Below are positions 25,419 through 34,267 of a DNA stretch of 64,000 nucleotides, in pieces. The stretch's first letter is position 1; the number at the start of each line of letters is the position of its first letter. The translations under genes were made by a program, and so were the position numbers. Below the pieces are notes generated by a model. It was given only the letters and a program-made list of their open reading frames with translations. It ran no database searches and was not told the DNA's origin. Source of the DNA: Actinomadura citrea (GTDB lineage Bacteria; Actinomycetota; Actinomycetes; Streptosporangiales; Streptosporangiaceae). The stretch covers positions 6,572,001-6,636,000 of the forward strand of contig NZ_JACCBT010000001.1 in assembly GCF_013409045.1 (NCBI RefSeq), in the 5' to 3' direction.

Positions 25419-27149
25419 ATGGCGACGCTGAATCCGGCGACGGGACGGTTCCGCCTCCCGGCGCGGCGGCGGGAGGAGGCGGGAGGCGGCCCGGACCCCG
25501 TGCGGGCCGCCCTCGCCCCCCTGCTCGCCGCCCATCGCGCCGCCCACCCGGGCGGCCCCCTCCCGGGGGCCGCCGAGGCCGAACTGCTGCGCGGGTACGC
25601 GGTGGCCGAGCGCATGCACCGCGGGCAGCTCCGCAAGTCCGGCGCCCCGTACATCACCCATCCGCTGGCCGTCGCGCTGATCCTCGCCGGCATGGGGCTG
25701 GACACCACGACCCTGGTCGCCGCGCTCCTGCACGACACCGTCGAGGACACCCCGTACACGCTCGGGGAGGTCCGCGCCGACTTCGGCGACGAGATCGCGG
25801 TGCTGGTGGACGGCGTCACCAAGCTGGACGGCAGCCGCTGGGGCGACCGCGCCGAGGCCGAGACGTTCCGCAAGATCGTGCTGGCCGCGGCGGCCGACCT
25901 GCGCGTCCTGGTGATCAAGCTGGCGGACCGGCTGCACAACCTGCGGACGCTGCGCCACCAGCCCGAGCACAAGCGCGCCCCCTACGCCCAGGCGTCCCAC
26001 GAGCTGCTGGTCCCGTTCGCCGAGCGGCTCGGCATCCACGTCCTGAAGCGGGAGATGGACGATCTCGCCTTCGCCGCCAGCGACCCGCGGGCGCACGAGG
26101 CGACGCGGCGCGCCGTCCGGGCGGCGCTGAGCGGGGCGGGGCGGACGTTCGGGCCCGCGACGGCGCTGCTGCGCCCCTCGCTCGCCGAGCACCGGGTCAG
26201 GGCGCGGGTGGAGGTCAGGCCGTCGCACCTGTACGCGGTGCACCAGTCGTTCGGCGGCGGCCTGGCCGGGCTCCGGCCGTGCGAGGCGGCGCGGCTCCTG
26301 CTGGTGGTGGACGGCGCCGAGAGCGACTGCTACATCGCGCTCGGGGCCGTGCACGCCGCGCTGCACCCGGTGGCCGGGCGGGTCCGCGACTTCATCGCGA
26401 CGCCGAAGGACAACCTGTACCGGTCGCTGCACACCCGGGTGATCAGCCCGGACGGCGATCCGTTCGAGGTGATCATCCGCAGCGAGGCGATGCACCCGGT
26501 CGCCGAGTACGGCATCGTCGCGCACATCAGGGACGCGGGCCGCGACACCGGCCCCACCGTCGCCGAGCGCCGCGACCTGGTGTGGCTGAGCCGGCTGCTG
26601 GCCTGGCAGTCCGACTCGCCGTCCGCCGTGTTCCTGGACCGGCTGCGCGCGGACCTCGCCGCCGGCAACGTCGCCGCGTTCACCACCCGCGGCGACATCG
26701 TCCCGCTGCCCGCGGGCGCGACCGCGCTCGACTTCGCCTACGCGCTCGGCGCCGGCACCGGCGACCGCTGCATCGGCGCCGTCGTCAACGGCCGGCTCGC
26801 GCCCATGTCGGTGCAGATCCGCAGCGGCAACGTCGTGCAGATCCTCACCGACCCGGCCGGATCCCCGTCCGAGGACTGGCTCGGCTTCGTCGTGTCGGTG
26901 CCCGCCCGCGTCCACATCCAGCAGCGGCTCGCGCTGCGCCGCGCCGAGGAGGACGCCGAGGCCGGCCGGCGCCGCCTCGTCCAGGCGCTGGCGGCGCGCG
27001 AGGTCGACCTGCTCGCCGCCGAGGCGCGCGGCGACTCCCTGGCCGTCGCCCGCGACCTCGGCTACGGCGACGTCGACGCGATGTACGCGGCGCTCGCCAC
27101 CGGCGCCCTCGGCCTCGACGACCTTCTGGCCCGGTTCGTCCGGCCCTGA
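25419..27149 (+). CDS. RelA/SpoT homolog with altered synthetase site
   Basis: Protein of 576 residues. The HD hydrolase domain is intact: His81 in YITHP, His105-Asp106 and Glu109-Asp110 in LLHDTVEDT, and ADRLHNLRTL. The synthetase domain keeps DFIATPKDN, LYRSLHT and the Glu of FEVIIRS, but the ATP-contact GRPK is VRPS and the catalytic Asp of the DLxAIR motif is Pro (PCEAARL). A TGS domain follows (VPLPAGATALDFAYALG) and the ACT/zinc region of long RSH proteins is absent. It may therefore mainly hydrolyse (p)ppGpp. A second, complete RSH is expected elsewhere in the genome. It diverges from the PKS operon. Confidence 0.8.
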   Translation: MATLNPATGRFRLPARRREEAGGGPDPVRAALAPLLAAHRAAHPGGPLPGAAEAELLRGYAVAERMHRGQLRKSGAPYITHPLAVALILAGMGLDTTTLVAALLHDTVEDTPYTLGEVRADFGDEIAVLVDGVTKLDGSRWGDRAEAETFRKIVLAAAADLRVLVIKLADRLHNLRTLRHQPEHKRAPYAQASHELLVPFAERLGIHVLKREMDDLAFAASDPRAHEATRRAVRAALSGAGRTFGPATALLRPSLAEHRVRARVEVRPSHLYAVHQSFGGGLAGLRPCEAARLLLVVDGAESDCYIALGAVHAALHPVAGRVRDFIATPKDNLYRSLHTRVISPDGDPFEVIIRSEAMHPVAEYGIVAHIRDAGRDTGPTVAERRDLVWLSRLLAWQSDSPSAVFLDRLRADLAAGNVAAFTTRGDIVPLPAGATALDFAYALGAGTGDRCIGAVVNGRLAPMSVQIRSGNVVQILTDPAGSPSEDWLGFVVSVPARVHIQQRLALRRAEEDAEAGRRRLVQALAAREVDLLAAEARGDSLAVARDLGYGDVDAMYAALATGALGLDDLLARFVRP

Positions 27150-27181
27150 ACCGCCGATTACGCTGGTCCCGTGGTGATCGC

Positions 27182-27625
27182 ATGAGACCGTTCGAGTACG
27201 GCGTCGACGGGCCGAAGGTGATCGTGGCGGGGGTGGACGGCTCCGAGACGTCGCTGCGCGCCGGCGCCTACGCGTGGGGGCTCGCGCGCCGCGCGGGCGC
27301 CCGCCTCGTCGTCGTGCACGTCGCGCCGGTCGCCTCGATGGGCAGCCTCACCCCGGGCGGCGCCGCCGCGCTGCGCGAGACCGCCGAGGAGATCTCCGCG
27401 CAGATCCGCCGCGAGCTGGAGGCCGCCGCCGGGCGCGAGCAGGTCCGCTACGACCTCGTCACCGAGCTGGGCGACGCCTACACCGTCCTCGCCCGGGTCG
27501 CCGACGAGTCCCGCGCGGACGCCGTGGTCGTCGGCGCCTCGGCGCAGGCCGGGCACCGGCTGATCGGGTCCGTCGCCGTCCGGCTGGTGAAAGCGGGGCG
27601 GTGGCCGGTGACCGTCGTGCCCTGA
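27182..27625 (+). CDS. Universal stress protein (UspA family)
   Basis: Protein of 147 residues with one Usp domain: VIVAGVDGSETS at the N-terminus and the ATP-binding end VVVGASAQAGHRLIGSVAVRLV, close to the G-2x-G-9x-G-S/T pattern. ATP-binding Usp proteins of actinobacteria are linked to dormancy and stress. It begins 32 bp after the RelA/SpoT-like gene on the same strand and is likely cotranscribed, which would put two stress functions together. No strong ribosome-binding site is seen before ATG 27182. Confidence 0.85.
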   Translation: MRPFEYGVDGPKVIVAGVDGSETSLRAGAYAWGLARRAGARLVVVHVAPVASMGSLTPGGAAALRETAEEISAQIRRELEAAAGREQVRYDLVTELGDAYTVLARVADESRADAVVVGASAQAGHRLIGSVAVRLVKAGRWPVTVVP

Positions 27626-27694
27626 CCCCCTGGTTCGGCGCCCGCTCGCAGGGAAGGGCGTGGGAGGACGGCGACGGACGAGGCGGAGGCGCCG

Positions 27695-28522
27695 ATGCCA
27701 GTTCCCCTTCTGACGGAGATCAGCTGGGCGGGGTCCGCGCTCCGGCTGGCCGGCACCCTCGAACCCGACGGGGCCGTCTGCGAGATCGAACTGCTCCTGC
27801 GCGAGCGCGACGGCGACGGCCTGGTTCGCGTGCCCGCCTCGGCCTCGAAGCGGGGAGGGCGCGTCGCGTTCGAGGCCGAGGTCGACGTCGCGACCCTCGC
27901 CGGCGGGCAGCCGCTGCCCGGCGGGCTCTGGGACGTGAGCCTGTCGGTCGGCGCGCCGATGGAGATCTCGGTCGTCCCGCTCGGCCCGGGACGCGCGCCC
28001 GGCCTGGACGCCTCGCCCCTGCGGCGGTTCCTGCCCGACTCCTGCACGGTGATCACCTACTTCGGCGCCGGCGGCGCCCTCGTGATCGACGTCGGCGGCC
28101 GCCCGCACGTCGCCGGATCCGTCGCCGCGGACACGCTGAGCTGGAACGAGGAGCGCGAGGAGGTCGTCGTCACCGGGCATCTCGACCTGCGGCGTAACGG
28201 CAGGCCGATCTCCGGGACGCTGCTCATGACCGAGCGCGGCTCGCGGCACGTCTACGAGGTCATCGCGATGCTGGAGGAGCGTCCGTACCGGCTCGGCTAC
28301 CGGGCCGTGGTGCCCGCGACGCGGGCGTTCATCGACAATCCGCTGCCGCGCGGGACCTGGGACGTCTCGCTGTGCCTCGGCTTCTCCGGGATGCACCGCG
28401 AGCTGCTGCTGCTGGCGCCGGACGAGCCGGTGGACGTTCAGGTGTGGCGGCGGCTGCGGCACGTCCGGGTCGTCTCCTCGGCGGCGCCCGGCCCGCTGAC
28501 GATCACGGTCGGCCGCGTCTGA
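27695..28522 (+). CDS. Two-repeat beta-sandwich protein of unknown function
   Basis: Protein of 275 residues, not recognised as an enzyme. It is rich in predicted strands and contains an internal duplication: LPGGLWDVSLSVG near residue 70 and LPRGTWDVSLCLG near 215, each followed by a similar strand. Similar G-x-WDV modules occur C-terminally in some actinobacterial glycosyl- or glycerophosphotransferases, so carbohydrate binding is possible. No signal peptide is seen. ATG 27695 is 69 bp after the Usp gene. The 3' end overlaps the convergent DUF6069 gene by 20 bp. Confidence 0.55.
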   Translation: MPVPLLTEISWAGSALRLAGTLEPDGAVCEIELLLRERDGDGLVRVPASASKRGGRVAFEAEVDVATLAGGQPLPGGLWDVSLSVGAPMEISVVPLGPGRAPGLDASPLRRFLPDSCTVITYFGAGGALVIDVGGRPHVAGSVAADTLSWNEEREEVVVTGHLDLRRNGRPISGTLLMTERGSRHVYEVIAMLEERPYRLGYRAVVPATRAFIDNPLPRGTWDVSLCLGFSGMHRELLLLAPDEPVDVQVWRRLRHVRVVSSAAPGPLTITVGRV

Positions 28523-29018
28523 ACGAGCCGTCCCACGGGGACTGCCGGGACGTCGCGGCGACCACCGCGCACAGCAGCGCCACCACGGCCGACCCGCCGG
28601 CCAGGTTGATCGCCGACGTGGCGAGCGCCGCGTCGAGCCGGGCGTGCAGGGTGAGCGGCAGGATCGCCAGCAGCGCGACCGCGATCCCGCCGATCCAGGC
28701 GAACGCCCGGACCGGGCGCGCCGCCGACGACAGCAGCAGGTGCATCAGCGCGGTGGCCTGGATCGTCGCGGCCGAGGCGCACAGCGCGTAGCTCGTCGCG
28801 GCGGGCGCCGCTGCGGTGTGCCCGCCCGCGAACACCGGCACCTCGACGCCGAACGCCGACCGCAGGCCGATCGTCACCGCGAACGCGAGCCCGCCGCCGA
28901 CCAGCGCGGCGGAGACCCCCGTCCACCACAGCGGGCGCAGCGGCGCGCCGGAGCCCTCCCTGGAGATCTCCTCGTGCAACGCGACGAAGTCCTCGTAGCG
29001 TCTGGGCGGTGCCTCCAT
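28503..29018 (-). CDS. DUF6069-type four-helix membrane protein
   Basis: Protein of 171 residues with four hydrophobic segments, the last three close together (ATSYALCASAATIQATALMH, AFAWIGGIAVALLAILPLTL and the final span INLAGGSAVVALLCAVVAA). The order and the short Arg-containing loops fit the DUF6069 family of small actinobacterial membrane proteins. ATG 29018 was chosen because the sequence upstream in the frame is Arg/Pro-rich and unlike the family. Function is unknown. Confidence 0.65.
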   Translation of the reverse strand: MEAPPRRYEDFVALHEEISREGSGAPLRPLWWTGVSAALVGGGLAFAVTIGLRSAFGVEVPVFAGGHTAAAPAATSYALCASAATIQATALMHLLLSSAARPVRAFAWIGGIAVALLAILPLTLHARLDAALATSAINLAGGSAVVALLCAVVAATSRQSPWDGSFRRGRP

Positions 29019-29255
29019 CGGCCGCCGTCGCGCCGTGGAAGGGCAGCGGAACGAACGTTCCCACGGCCTCGGCGCCGGGCGGCCGGCGTGCCTGCCCGGC
29101 AGGCCACCGGAGTTCCGCCCAAAGGATGAGTCGGGCATGTTCCCTCCCCCGGTGCGAACGTAGGTGTGCTACCCGGCGCCGAAGGGAGGAACTCGCCCAA
29201 CCTCACCATTTTGCAGATGTTTGGCCGTGTTCCCCTGTATGGCAGAACACGACGA
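29019..29255. other. Intergenic region before DUF6069 gene
   Basis: I see no gene here. It lies between the start of the leftward DUF6069 gene and the terminator of glnII, so it should hold the DUF6069 promoter. No repeated or structured element stands out. Confidence 0.5.
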
Positions 29256-29284
29256 ATCCCCGGGGAGCGGTGCTCCCCGGGGAT
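29256..29284 (-). terminator. Terminator of glnII
   Basis: A perfect 13-bp stem (ATCCCCGGGGAGC and its complement) with a GGT loop lies 14 bp beyond the glnII stop. There is no U-tract, as usual in high-GC actinomycetes. Confidence 0.8.
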
Positions 29285-29297
29285 CGGTCACGCTTTG

Positions 29298-30311
29298 TCA
29301 GACCAGGCCGGCCTTCTCCAGCGCCGCGCAGCAGGTACCCGTGATCAGGCGGGTCACCACGTACGGGTCGACGTTGGCGTTCGGGCGGCGGTCCTCGATG
29401 TAGCCCTTCTTCTCCACCTCGACCTGCCACGGGATCCGCACCGACGCGCCGCGGTTCGACACGCCGTAGCTGAACTCGCTCCACGGGGCGGTCTCGTGCA
29501 TGCCGGTCAGCCGCCGCTCGATGTCGGCGCCGTACCCGGTGACGTGCTCCTGCGCCTTCTCGGCCAGCGCCTCGCACGCCGCGATGATCGCGTCGTAGCC
29601 CTCGCGCATGGCCTTGGTCGAGAAGTTGGTGTGCGCGCCGGCGCCGTTCCAGTCGCCCTCGACCGGCTTCGGGTCGAGGGTGGCGGACACGTCGTGCTCC
29701 TCGGCGATGCGGTAGAGCAGCCACCGGGCGATCCACAGGTGGTCGCCCACCTCGATCGTCCCCGCCGGGCCGATCTGGAACTCCCACTGGCCGGGCATGA
29801 CCTCGGCGTTGATGCCGGAGATCTTCAGCCCCGCCTCCAGGCAGGCGTCCAGGTGCTGCTCGACGATGTCACGGCCGAACACCTCGTCCGAGCCCACGCC
29901 GCAGTAGTAGAAGCCCTGCGGCGCCGGGTAGCCGCGCTCCGGGAAGCCGAGCGGGCGACCGTCCTTGTAGAAGGTGTACTCCTGCTCGATGCCGTACCAG
30001 GAGTCCTGCGCCTCGTACTGCTCGGCCACGGGCCGCAGCTTGGCCCGGGTGTTGGTCTCGTGGGGCGTACCGTCCACGAGGTAGACCTCGCACAGCACCA
30101 GCTTGTTCTCGCCGCCCCGGATCGGGTCCGGACAGGAGAAGACCGGCTTCAGCACGCAGTCCGAGTGGTCGCCGGGCGCCTGGTTCGTGCTGGACCCGTC
30201 GAAGCCCCAGTCCGGCAGGTCGGCCCCGTCGGCGAGGATCCTCGTCTTCGACCGCAGCCGCGCGGTCGGCTCGGTGCCGTCGATCCAGATGTACTCGGCC
30301 TTGTAGCTCAA
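29298..30311 (-). CDS. glnII: Type II glutamine synthetase
   Basis: Protein of 337 residues that makes glutamine from glutamate, ammonia and ATP. It belongs to the eukaryote-like octameric GSII class: WGFDGSSTNQAPGDHSD, WYGIEQEYTF, GQWEFQIGP, GDWNGAGAHTN and RRPNANVDPY are all present. GSII is not adenylylated like GSI, so control is mainly transcriptional. The start is TTG at 30311, supported by GAAGGGA upstream and by the conserved KAEYIWIDG N-terminus. A GlnR-like box lies upstream and a terminator downstream, so the gene is monocistronic. Confidence 0.95.
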   Translation of the reverse strand: MSYKAEYIWIDGTEPTARLRSKTRILADGADLPDWGFDGSSTNQAPGDHSDCVLKPVFSCPDPIRGGENKLVLCEVYLVDGTPHETNTRAKLRPVAEQYEAQDSWYGIEQEYTFYKDGRPLGFPERGYPAPQGFYYCGVGSDEVFGRDIVEQHLDACLEAGLKISGINAEVMPGQWEFQIGPAGTIEVGDHLWIARWLLYRIAEEHDVSATLDPKPVEGDWNGAGAHTNFSTKAMREGYDAIIAACEALAEKAQEHVTGYGADIERRLTGMHETAPWSEFSYGVSNRGASVRIPWQVEVEKKGYIEDRRPNANVDPYVVTRLITGTCCAALEKAGLV

Positions 30312-30375
30312 CGTCGGTCCCTTCGTTCGCTGCCGGGCCTTGCGGGTTCGGCCTCACAGAACGTGCCAACCGGGC

Positions 30376-30413
30376 ATTTCGCATCTGTTGCCCGTTTGTG
30401 AACGCCGTGTAAC
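30376..30413 (-). promoter_or_regulatory. GlnR-like operator of glnII
   Basis: On the minus strand four pentamers, GTTAC, TTCAC, GCAAC and GAAAT, follow each other with exactly six bases between each pair. This fits the a-b-a-b layout (gTnAC-n6-GaAAC) described for GlnR sites of streptomycetes, where glnII is a known GlnR target. The first and third pentamers match best. The region between it and 30600 is AT-rich for this genome and probably contains the glnII and beta-helix gene promoters. Confidence 0.6.
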
Positions 30414-30660
30414 ACGCGAGATGAGCTGCTGAGACGTTGCTCACACCGCGCCGACTCACCTCCAACCGCCCCAAATCAATATTTAACAGCCAATAAAAGC
30501 CCGTGCCATTATTTATCAGACGCATTACCCCCACCATCCGAAAACCTCGGATGTTTCTTTACTCCTGCCACACCCGGCCGCGCCCTCTCTTCTGTTCAAG
30601 ATGAGCGAGGGACGCGCCACTTCGGCGCGTCCTCCATGGAACACAGAACGGGGGAAAAGG

Positions 30661-31713
30661 ATGAGGCGGACTCTCGCGGCCTCGCTCGGTACGGCCGTCG
30701 CGCTGGCGGGGCTGGCATCCTTCGCGCCGGCCGGGCACGCGGCCGACGGTGGCAAGGGCAAGCGGATCCACATCGTGTGGCCGGGTCACTCGATCCAGAA
30801 AGCCGTCGACCGGGCGCGGCCCGGCGACGTCATCCGGCTCAAGGCCGGGGCCTACGACGGCGGCGTCCTCGTCCGCAAGCGCCTGACCATCAAGGGGGAG
30901 GGCGACAGGACCGTCCTCCACCCGGGCCGCAAGGACCACTGCGCCAAGGCCGGGGCGGCGGGCATGGGCATCTGCGTGATCGGCCACCGGAAGCACCCGG
31001 TCAGAGGCGTGTCGATCCTGAGCCTGACCGTCCGGGGCTTCAAGGAGACCGGCGTGTACGGCAGGTACACCGACCGCCTGACCGTCGAACACGTCCTGGC
31101 GAAGCAGAACGGCGAGTACGGCATCGCGGAGTTCAACTCGACCCGCGGCCGCTTCGTCAAGAACCGGGCCGTCGACAATTCCGCCGATGCGGGGCTCTAC
31201 GTCGGCGACATCAGGAACGCGCGCGGCACCGTCGTCGCCTACAACCACGCTTCGGGCAACACGCTCGGCCTGCTGGTCCGGCACGCACGCCACGTCTACG
31301 CCTGGGAGAACGAGCTCGTCGGCAACTGCGTGGGGGCCGCGCTCGTCAACGACGACCAGAGGGGCGGCCAGGGCGACACCAAGCTCTGGAAGAACAAGGT
31401 CTGGAAGAACAACCGCTCCTGCCCGCAGCACGAGGAGGTCCCGGCCCTCGGCGGCACCGGCATCCTCGTCTTCGGCGGCGACCACAACACGATCGAGAAG
31501 AACGCCGTGCTCTGGAACCGGGGCACGCTGCCCTACTCCGGCGGCATCGTCCTGTTCCCGAGCCCGAAGGGTGAGCCCGCCCGCCACAACCTGATCAAGT
31601 TCAACCTCGCCAAGGACAACGCGCCGTTCGACCTGGTCGACAGGAGCGGCAGCAACACCAACCGCTTCCGCGACAACAAGTGCCGCACCTCCTACCCGCG
31701 CGGTCTCTGCTGA
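30661..31713 (+). CDS. Secreted right-handed beta-helix protein
   Basis: Protein of 350 residues. A signal peptide (RRTLAASLGTAVALAGLASF, cleavage near AGHA-AD) is followed by coils of a parallel beta-helix, seen as repeated VRGF, VEHVLA, GRFVKNRAVDNS and HNTIEKNAVLWN turns rich in Asn and Gly. Such proteins are often polysaccharide lyases or surface-binding proteins, with the first coil SIQKAVDRARPGDVIRLKAG characteristic of pectate-lyase-like folds. Four Cys near the middle and the end may form disulfides. ATG 30661 follows GGGGGAAAAGG. The catalytic residues of a specific lyase family are not recognised. Confidence 0.75.
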   Translation: MRRTLAASLGTAVALAGLASFAPAGHAADGGKGKRIHIVWPGHSIQKAVDRARPGDVIRLKAGAYDGGVLVRKRLTIKGEGDRTVLHPGRKDHCAKAGAAGMGICVIGHRKHPVRGVSILSLTVRGFKETGVYGRYTDRLTVEHVLAKQNGEYGIAEFNSTRGRFVKNRAVDNSADAGLYVGDIRNARGTVVAYNHASGNTLGLLVRHARHVYAWENELVGNCVGAALVNDDQRGGQGDTKLWKNKVWKNNRSCPQHEEVPALGGTGILVFGGDHNTIEKNAVLWNRGTLPYSGGIVLFPSPKGEPARHNLIKFNLAKDNAPFDLVDRSGSNTNRFRDNKCRTSYPRGLC

Positions 31714-31726
31714 CGACACCGCGAAG

Positions 31727-31754
31727 ACCCCGCTCCCGGATCCGGGAGCGGGGT
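31727..31754. terminator. Bidirectional terminator, perfect 28-bp palindrome
   Basis: A continuous palindrome of two 14-base arms (ACCCCGCTCCCGGA and complement) lies between the convergent beta-helix and ArsR-like genes and can end both transcripts. Confidence 0.8.
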
Positions 31755-31758
31755 CCGC

Positions 31759-32715
31759 TCACTCCGGCGACTCTCCGCCGCGCAGGAACCGTTCCCCGAG
31801 CGGCGTCAGCGCGTGGTGCACCGTCTTGCCCCGGCGCTCGCTCGTGAGCAGGCCCGCGCCGCGCAGAGCGGTGGCGTGCTGGGAGGCGGACGCCGCACTG
31901 ACCCCGAGCCGGGCCGCCAGCGTCCCCGTCGTGAGTTCCCCGTCCGCGCCGACCAGCCGGATCACTGCGGCACGGGTCCGGCCGAACACCTGCGGCAGGG
32001 TGTCGCCCGTCCCGCCGATCGGCCGGGACGAGGGGACCACCACGGTCGCCGGGCCCTCGCCCGCGACCAGGACGCGCGGTCCGGCGACGAACACCGAGGG
32101 CATCAGCAGGAGCCCGCGCCCGTCGAGATGGACGTCGCCGTCGCGCAACGTCTCGATCTCCAGGACCGGGGACGTCCACCGGATCGCGGGGTGCAGACTC
32201 CCCAGCAGGCCGCCGATCCCGTCGCGCGCCATCGTCCGGGCATGACGGGACGCCTCGGCGCACAGGTGGTCGCCGAGGCCGGACCAGGAGTCCGCCAGCG
32301 CGACCCGGTGGAAGTCGCGAAGCCCGCGGACCAGCGTCCGCATGGTCTCCCCATCGCCGCCGGCGAGGCGGCGCAGCCACGGGACCGGCCGCGGGCCGTA
32401 CGAGCGCTCCAGTTCGTCGCGGATCCGCCGGACGGGCGTCGACGCGACGGCGTCCACCTCCGGTTCGAACCCCGGCACGAGCGTGTACGGCGTCAGGAAG
32501 TCGGGGACCCAGCGCCCGGGCGGCACCAGATCGAGCAGCAGGCGGGACGGGCCGGTGAGCCCGGCGCGCGTCCGCGACCGCCAGGCGCCGGGAAGCGGCT
32601 CCGGCCCCACGCCGCGCAGGGACTGGGCGCCGAGAACGGTCTGGGCGAGCGGCGAGAGGCCGGGGGTGATGCGAATCCGGGTCAGGTCCTCATAGTCGAG
32701 CCAGAGCCGGAGCAT
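31759..32715 (-). CDS. ArsR-like winged-helix regulator with N-terminal DUF5937-type domain
   Basis: Protein of 318 residues. The C-terminal 90 residues form a winged helix: TTGTLAARLGVSAASASQHA is the recognition region and LTSERRGKTVHHALT the wing. There are no CxC-type metal ligands, so it is not a classical metal sensor. The N-terminal 220 residues belong by eye to the DUF5937-type domain of actinobacterial regulators (DLTRIRITPGLSPLAQTV). Its target may be the divergent secreted hydrolase 76 bp away, but no operator stands out. Confidence 0.75.
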   Translation of the reverse strand: MLRLWLDYEDLTRIRITPGLSPLAQTVLGAQSLRGVGPEPLPGAWRSRTRAGLTGPSRLLLDLVPPGRWVPDFLTPYTLVPGFEPEVDAVASTPVRRIRDELERSYGPRPVPWLRRLAGGDGETMRTLVRGLRDFHRVALADSWSGLGDHLCAEASRHARTMARDGIGGLLGSLHPAIRWTSPVLEIETLRDGDVHLDGRGLLLMPSVFVAGPRVLVAGEGPATVVVPSSRPIGGTGDTLPQVFGRTRAAVIRLVGADGELTTGTLAARLGVSAASASQHATALRGAGLLTSERRGKTVHHALTPLGERFLRGGESPE

Positions 32716-32791
32716 GGATCGGAGAATACGACATTTAACCTATTTCTGAAATGATTGCACCCGGCGTGGAACGTCGTGGAAGGTGCGGGTC

Positions 32792-34171
32792 ATGAATCGA
32801 CTCCGCCTGTTCTGCCGCACCGTTCCGCTGATGGTGCTCGCCGCGTTGACCGCGGTCGCCCTTCCCGTCCGCGCCGACGACGGCACGGGCGTCCGCGAGG
32901 GCGACATCGACGGAGTCCCCTACCGCGTCGAGGTCCCCGCCCGCTGGAACGGGACACTGCTGCTGTGGAGCCACGGCGCGTACAGCCTGGAGTATCCGGC
33001 TCCTTCGGAGATCTCGCTGACGAACCACCCGGCCACCCGGCAGTGGCTGCTCGACCACGGGTACGCGCTGGCGGCCTCGCAGTTCCGCGTGTCGCGCGGC
33101 TGGGGGGTGGTCGAATCCGGGCTGAAAGACCAGATGGACCTGCTCGACTGGTTCACCGCGAACGTCGGAAAGCCCGAGCGCACCGTCTCGGCCGGCTCGT
33201 CCGCCGGCGGACTGACCTCGGTGCTCCTGGCGGAACGCGCCCCCGGCCGCTTCTCCGGCGTGGCCTCCCTCTGCGGAGTGCTCGGCGGCACGACGGGCCA
33301 CTTCAACAGCGCCCTCGACACCAACTACGCGGTCAAGACGCTCCTGGCACCCGACCTGGAACTGGTGCGCATCAAGGACCCCCAGGCCAACACCACCAGC
33401 GCCCGCCGCGCCCTCGGAGCCGCCCTGGACGACCCCGCCGGACGCGCCCGCCTCGCCCTCGCCGCCGCCCTCGCGGACGTCCCCGGCCGCTACACGTCAC
33501 GGGCCCCCGCACCGGACACGGTCGCCGGCCAGGTGGAACAGCAGGTGTACTACGCCGCCTACGACCGAGGGGCCTTCTGGGGCGCCAACCGCACCGACAT
33601 CGAGAAGCTCGCAGGCGGGAACCCGTCCTGGAACACCGGTGTCGACTATCGGACCCTTTTCGCCCGCTCCAGCCAGAAGGCCCTGGTGAAGCGCGCCTAC
33701 CGTGAGGCCGGTCTGAGCCTCCGCGACGACCTCAGGCGCTTGAACGCGGCACCGCGCATCCAGGCGGACCCGGGCGCCGTGCGCCACCTCAACCGCTACG
33801 GCACCCCCACCGGCCGGACACCCTGGCCGGTCGTCACCCTGCATTCCACGGGCGACGGCAACGTCCCGCCGGAGAACCAGCGCTGGTACACCGCCCAAGT
33901 ACGCAACCCGGCGAACCTGAGGCAGCTCTACGTCGACCGCGGCTACCACTGCTCCTTCACCGCATCCGAAGAGATCGCGACCCTCCAGACCCTCCTCACC
34001 CGCATGAACACCCACCGCTGGCCGGACACGCGACCGGCGGCACTCAACCGTTCCGCCGCCACCCTCACCCCCGGCTACCAGACGGTGTTCGACACAGACC
34101 CCGAGCCCGGCCTGCAGCCCTCGACCCCGTCCTTCACCCCCTACCACCCGGGCCAGTACCTGCGCCCCTGA
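32792..34171 (+). CDS. Secreted alpha/beta hydrolase
   Basis: Protein of 459 residues. A signal peptide (TVPLMVLAALTAVALPVRAD) is followed by an alpha/beta-hydrolase fold with the nucleophile elbow GSSAGG and an oxyanion region near LLLWSHGAYS. The acid is probably in HSTGDGNVPPENQ and the catalytic His in DRGYHCSF. It may be a secreted esterase or peptidase; the substrate is not evident. ATG 32792 is chosen over GTG 32783 because GGAAGG stands eight bases before it. Confidence 0.8.
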   Translation: MNRLRLFCRTVPLMVLAALTAVALPVRADDGTGVREGDIDGVPYRVEVPARWNGTLLLWSHGAYSLEYPAPSEISLTNHPATRQWLLDHGYALAASQFRVSRGWGVVESGLKDQMDLLDWFTANVGKPERTVSAGSSAGGLTSVLLAERAPGRFSGVASLCGVLGGTTGHFNSALDTNYAVKTLLAPDLELVRIKDPQANTTSARRALGAALDDPAGRARLALAAALADVPGRYTSRAPAPDTVAGQVEQQVYYAAYDRGAFWGANRTDIEKLAGGNPSWNTGVDYRTLFARSSQKALVKRAYREAGLSLRDDLRRLNAAPRIQADPGAVRHLNRYGTPTGRTPWPVVTLHSTGDGNVPPENQRWYTAQVRNPANLRQLYVDRGYHCSFTASEEIATLQTLLTRMNTHRWPDTRPAALNRSAATLTPGYQTVFDTDPEPGLQPSTPSFTPYHPGQYLRP

Positions 34172-34172
34172 C

Positions 34173-34212
34173 CACAGAGGCCATGGTCCGCGCACGGACC
34201 ATGGCCTCTGTG
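34173..34212 (+). terminator. Terminator of secreted hydrolase gene
   Basis: An 18-bp perfect stem starting CACAGAGGCCATGG with a CGCA loop begins two bases after the stop codon. Confidence 0.8.
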
Positions 34213-34267
34213 CGATGAGTTTGGCGGCCGAGCAGAGTCCACACGTAAAACGAACTCTGGAGGAGCC

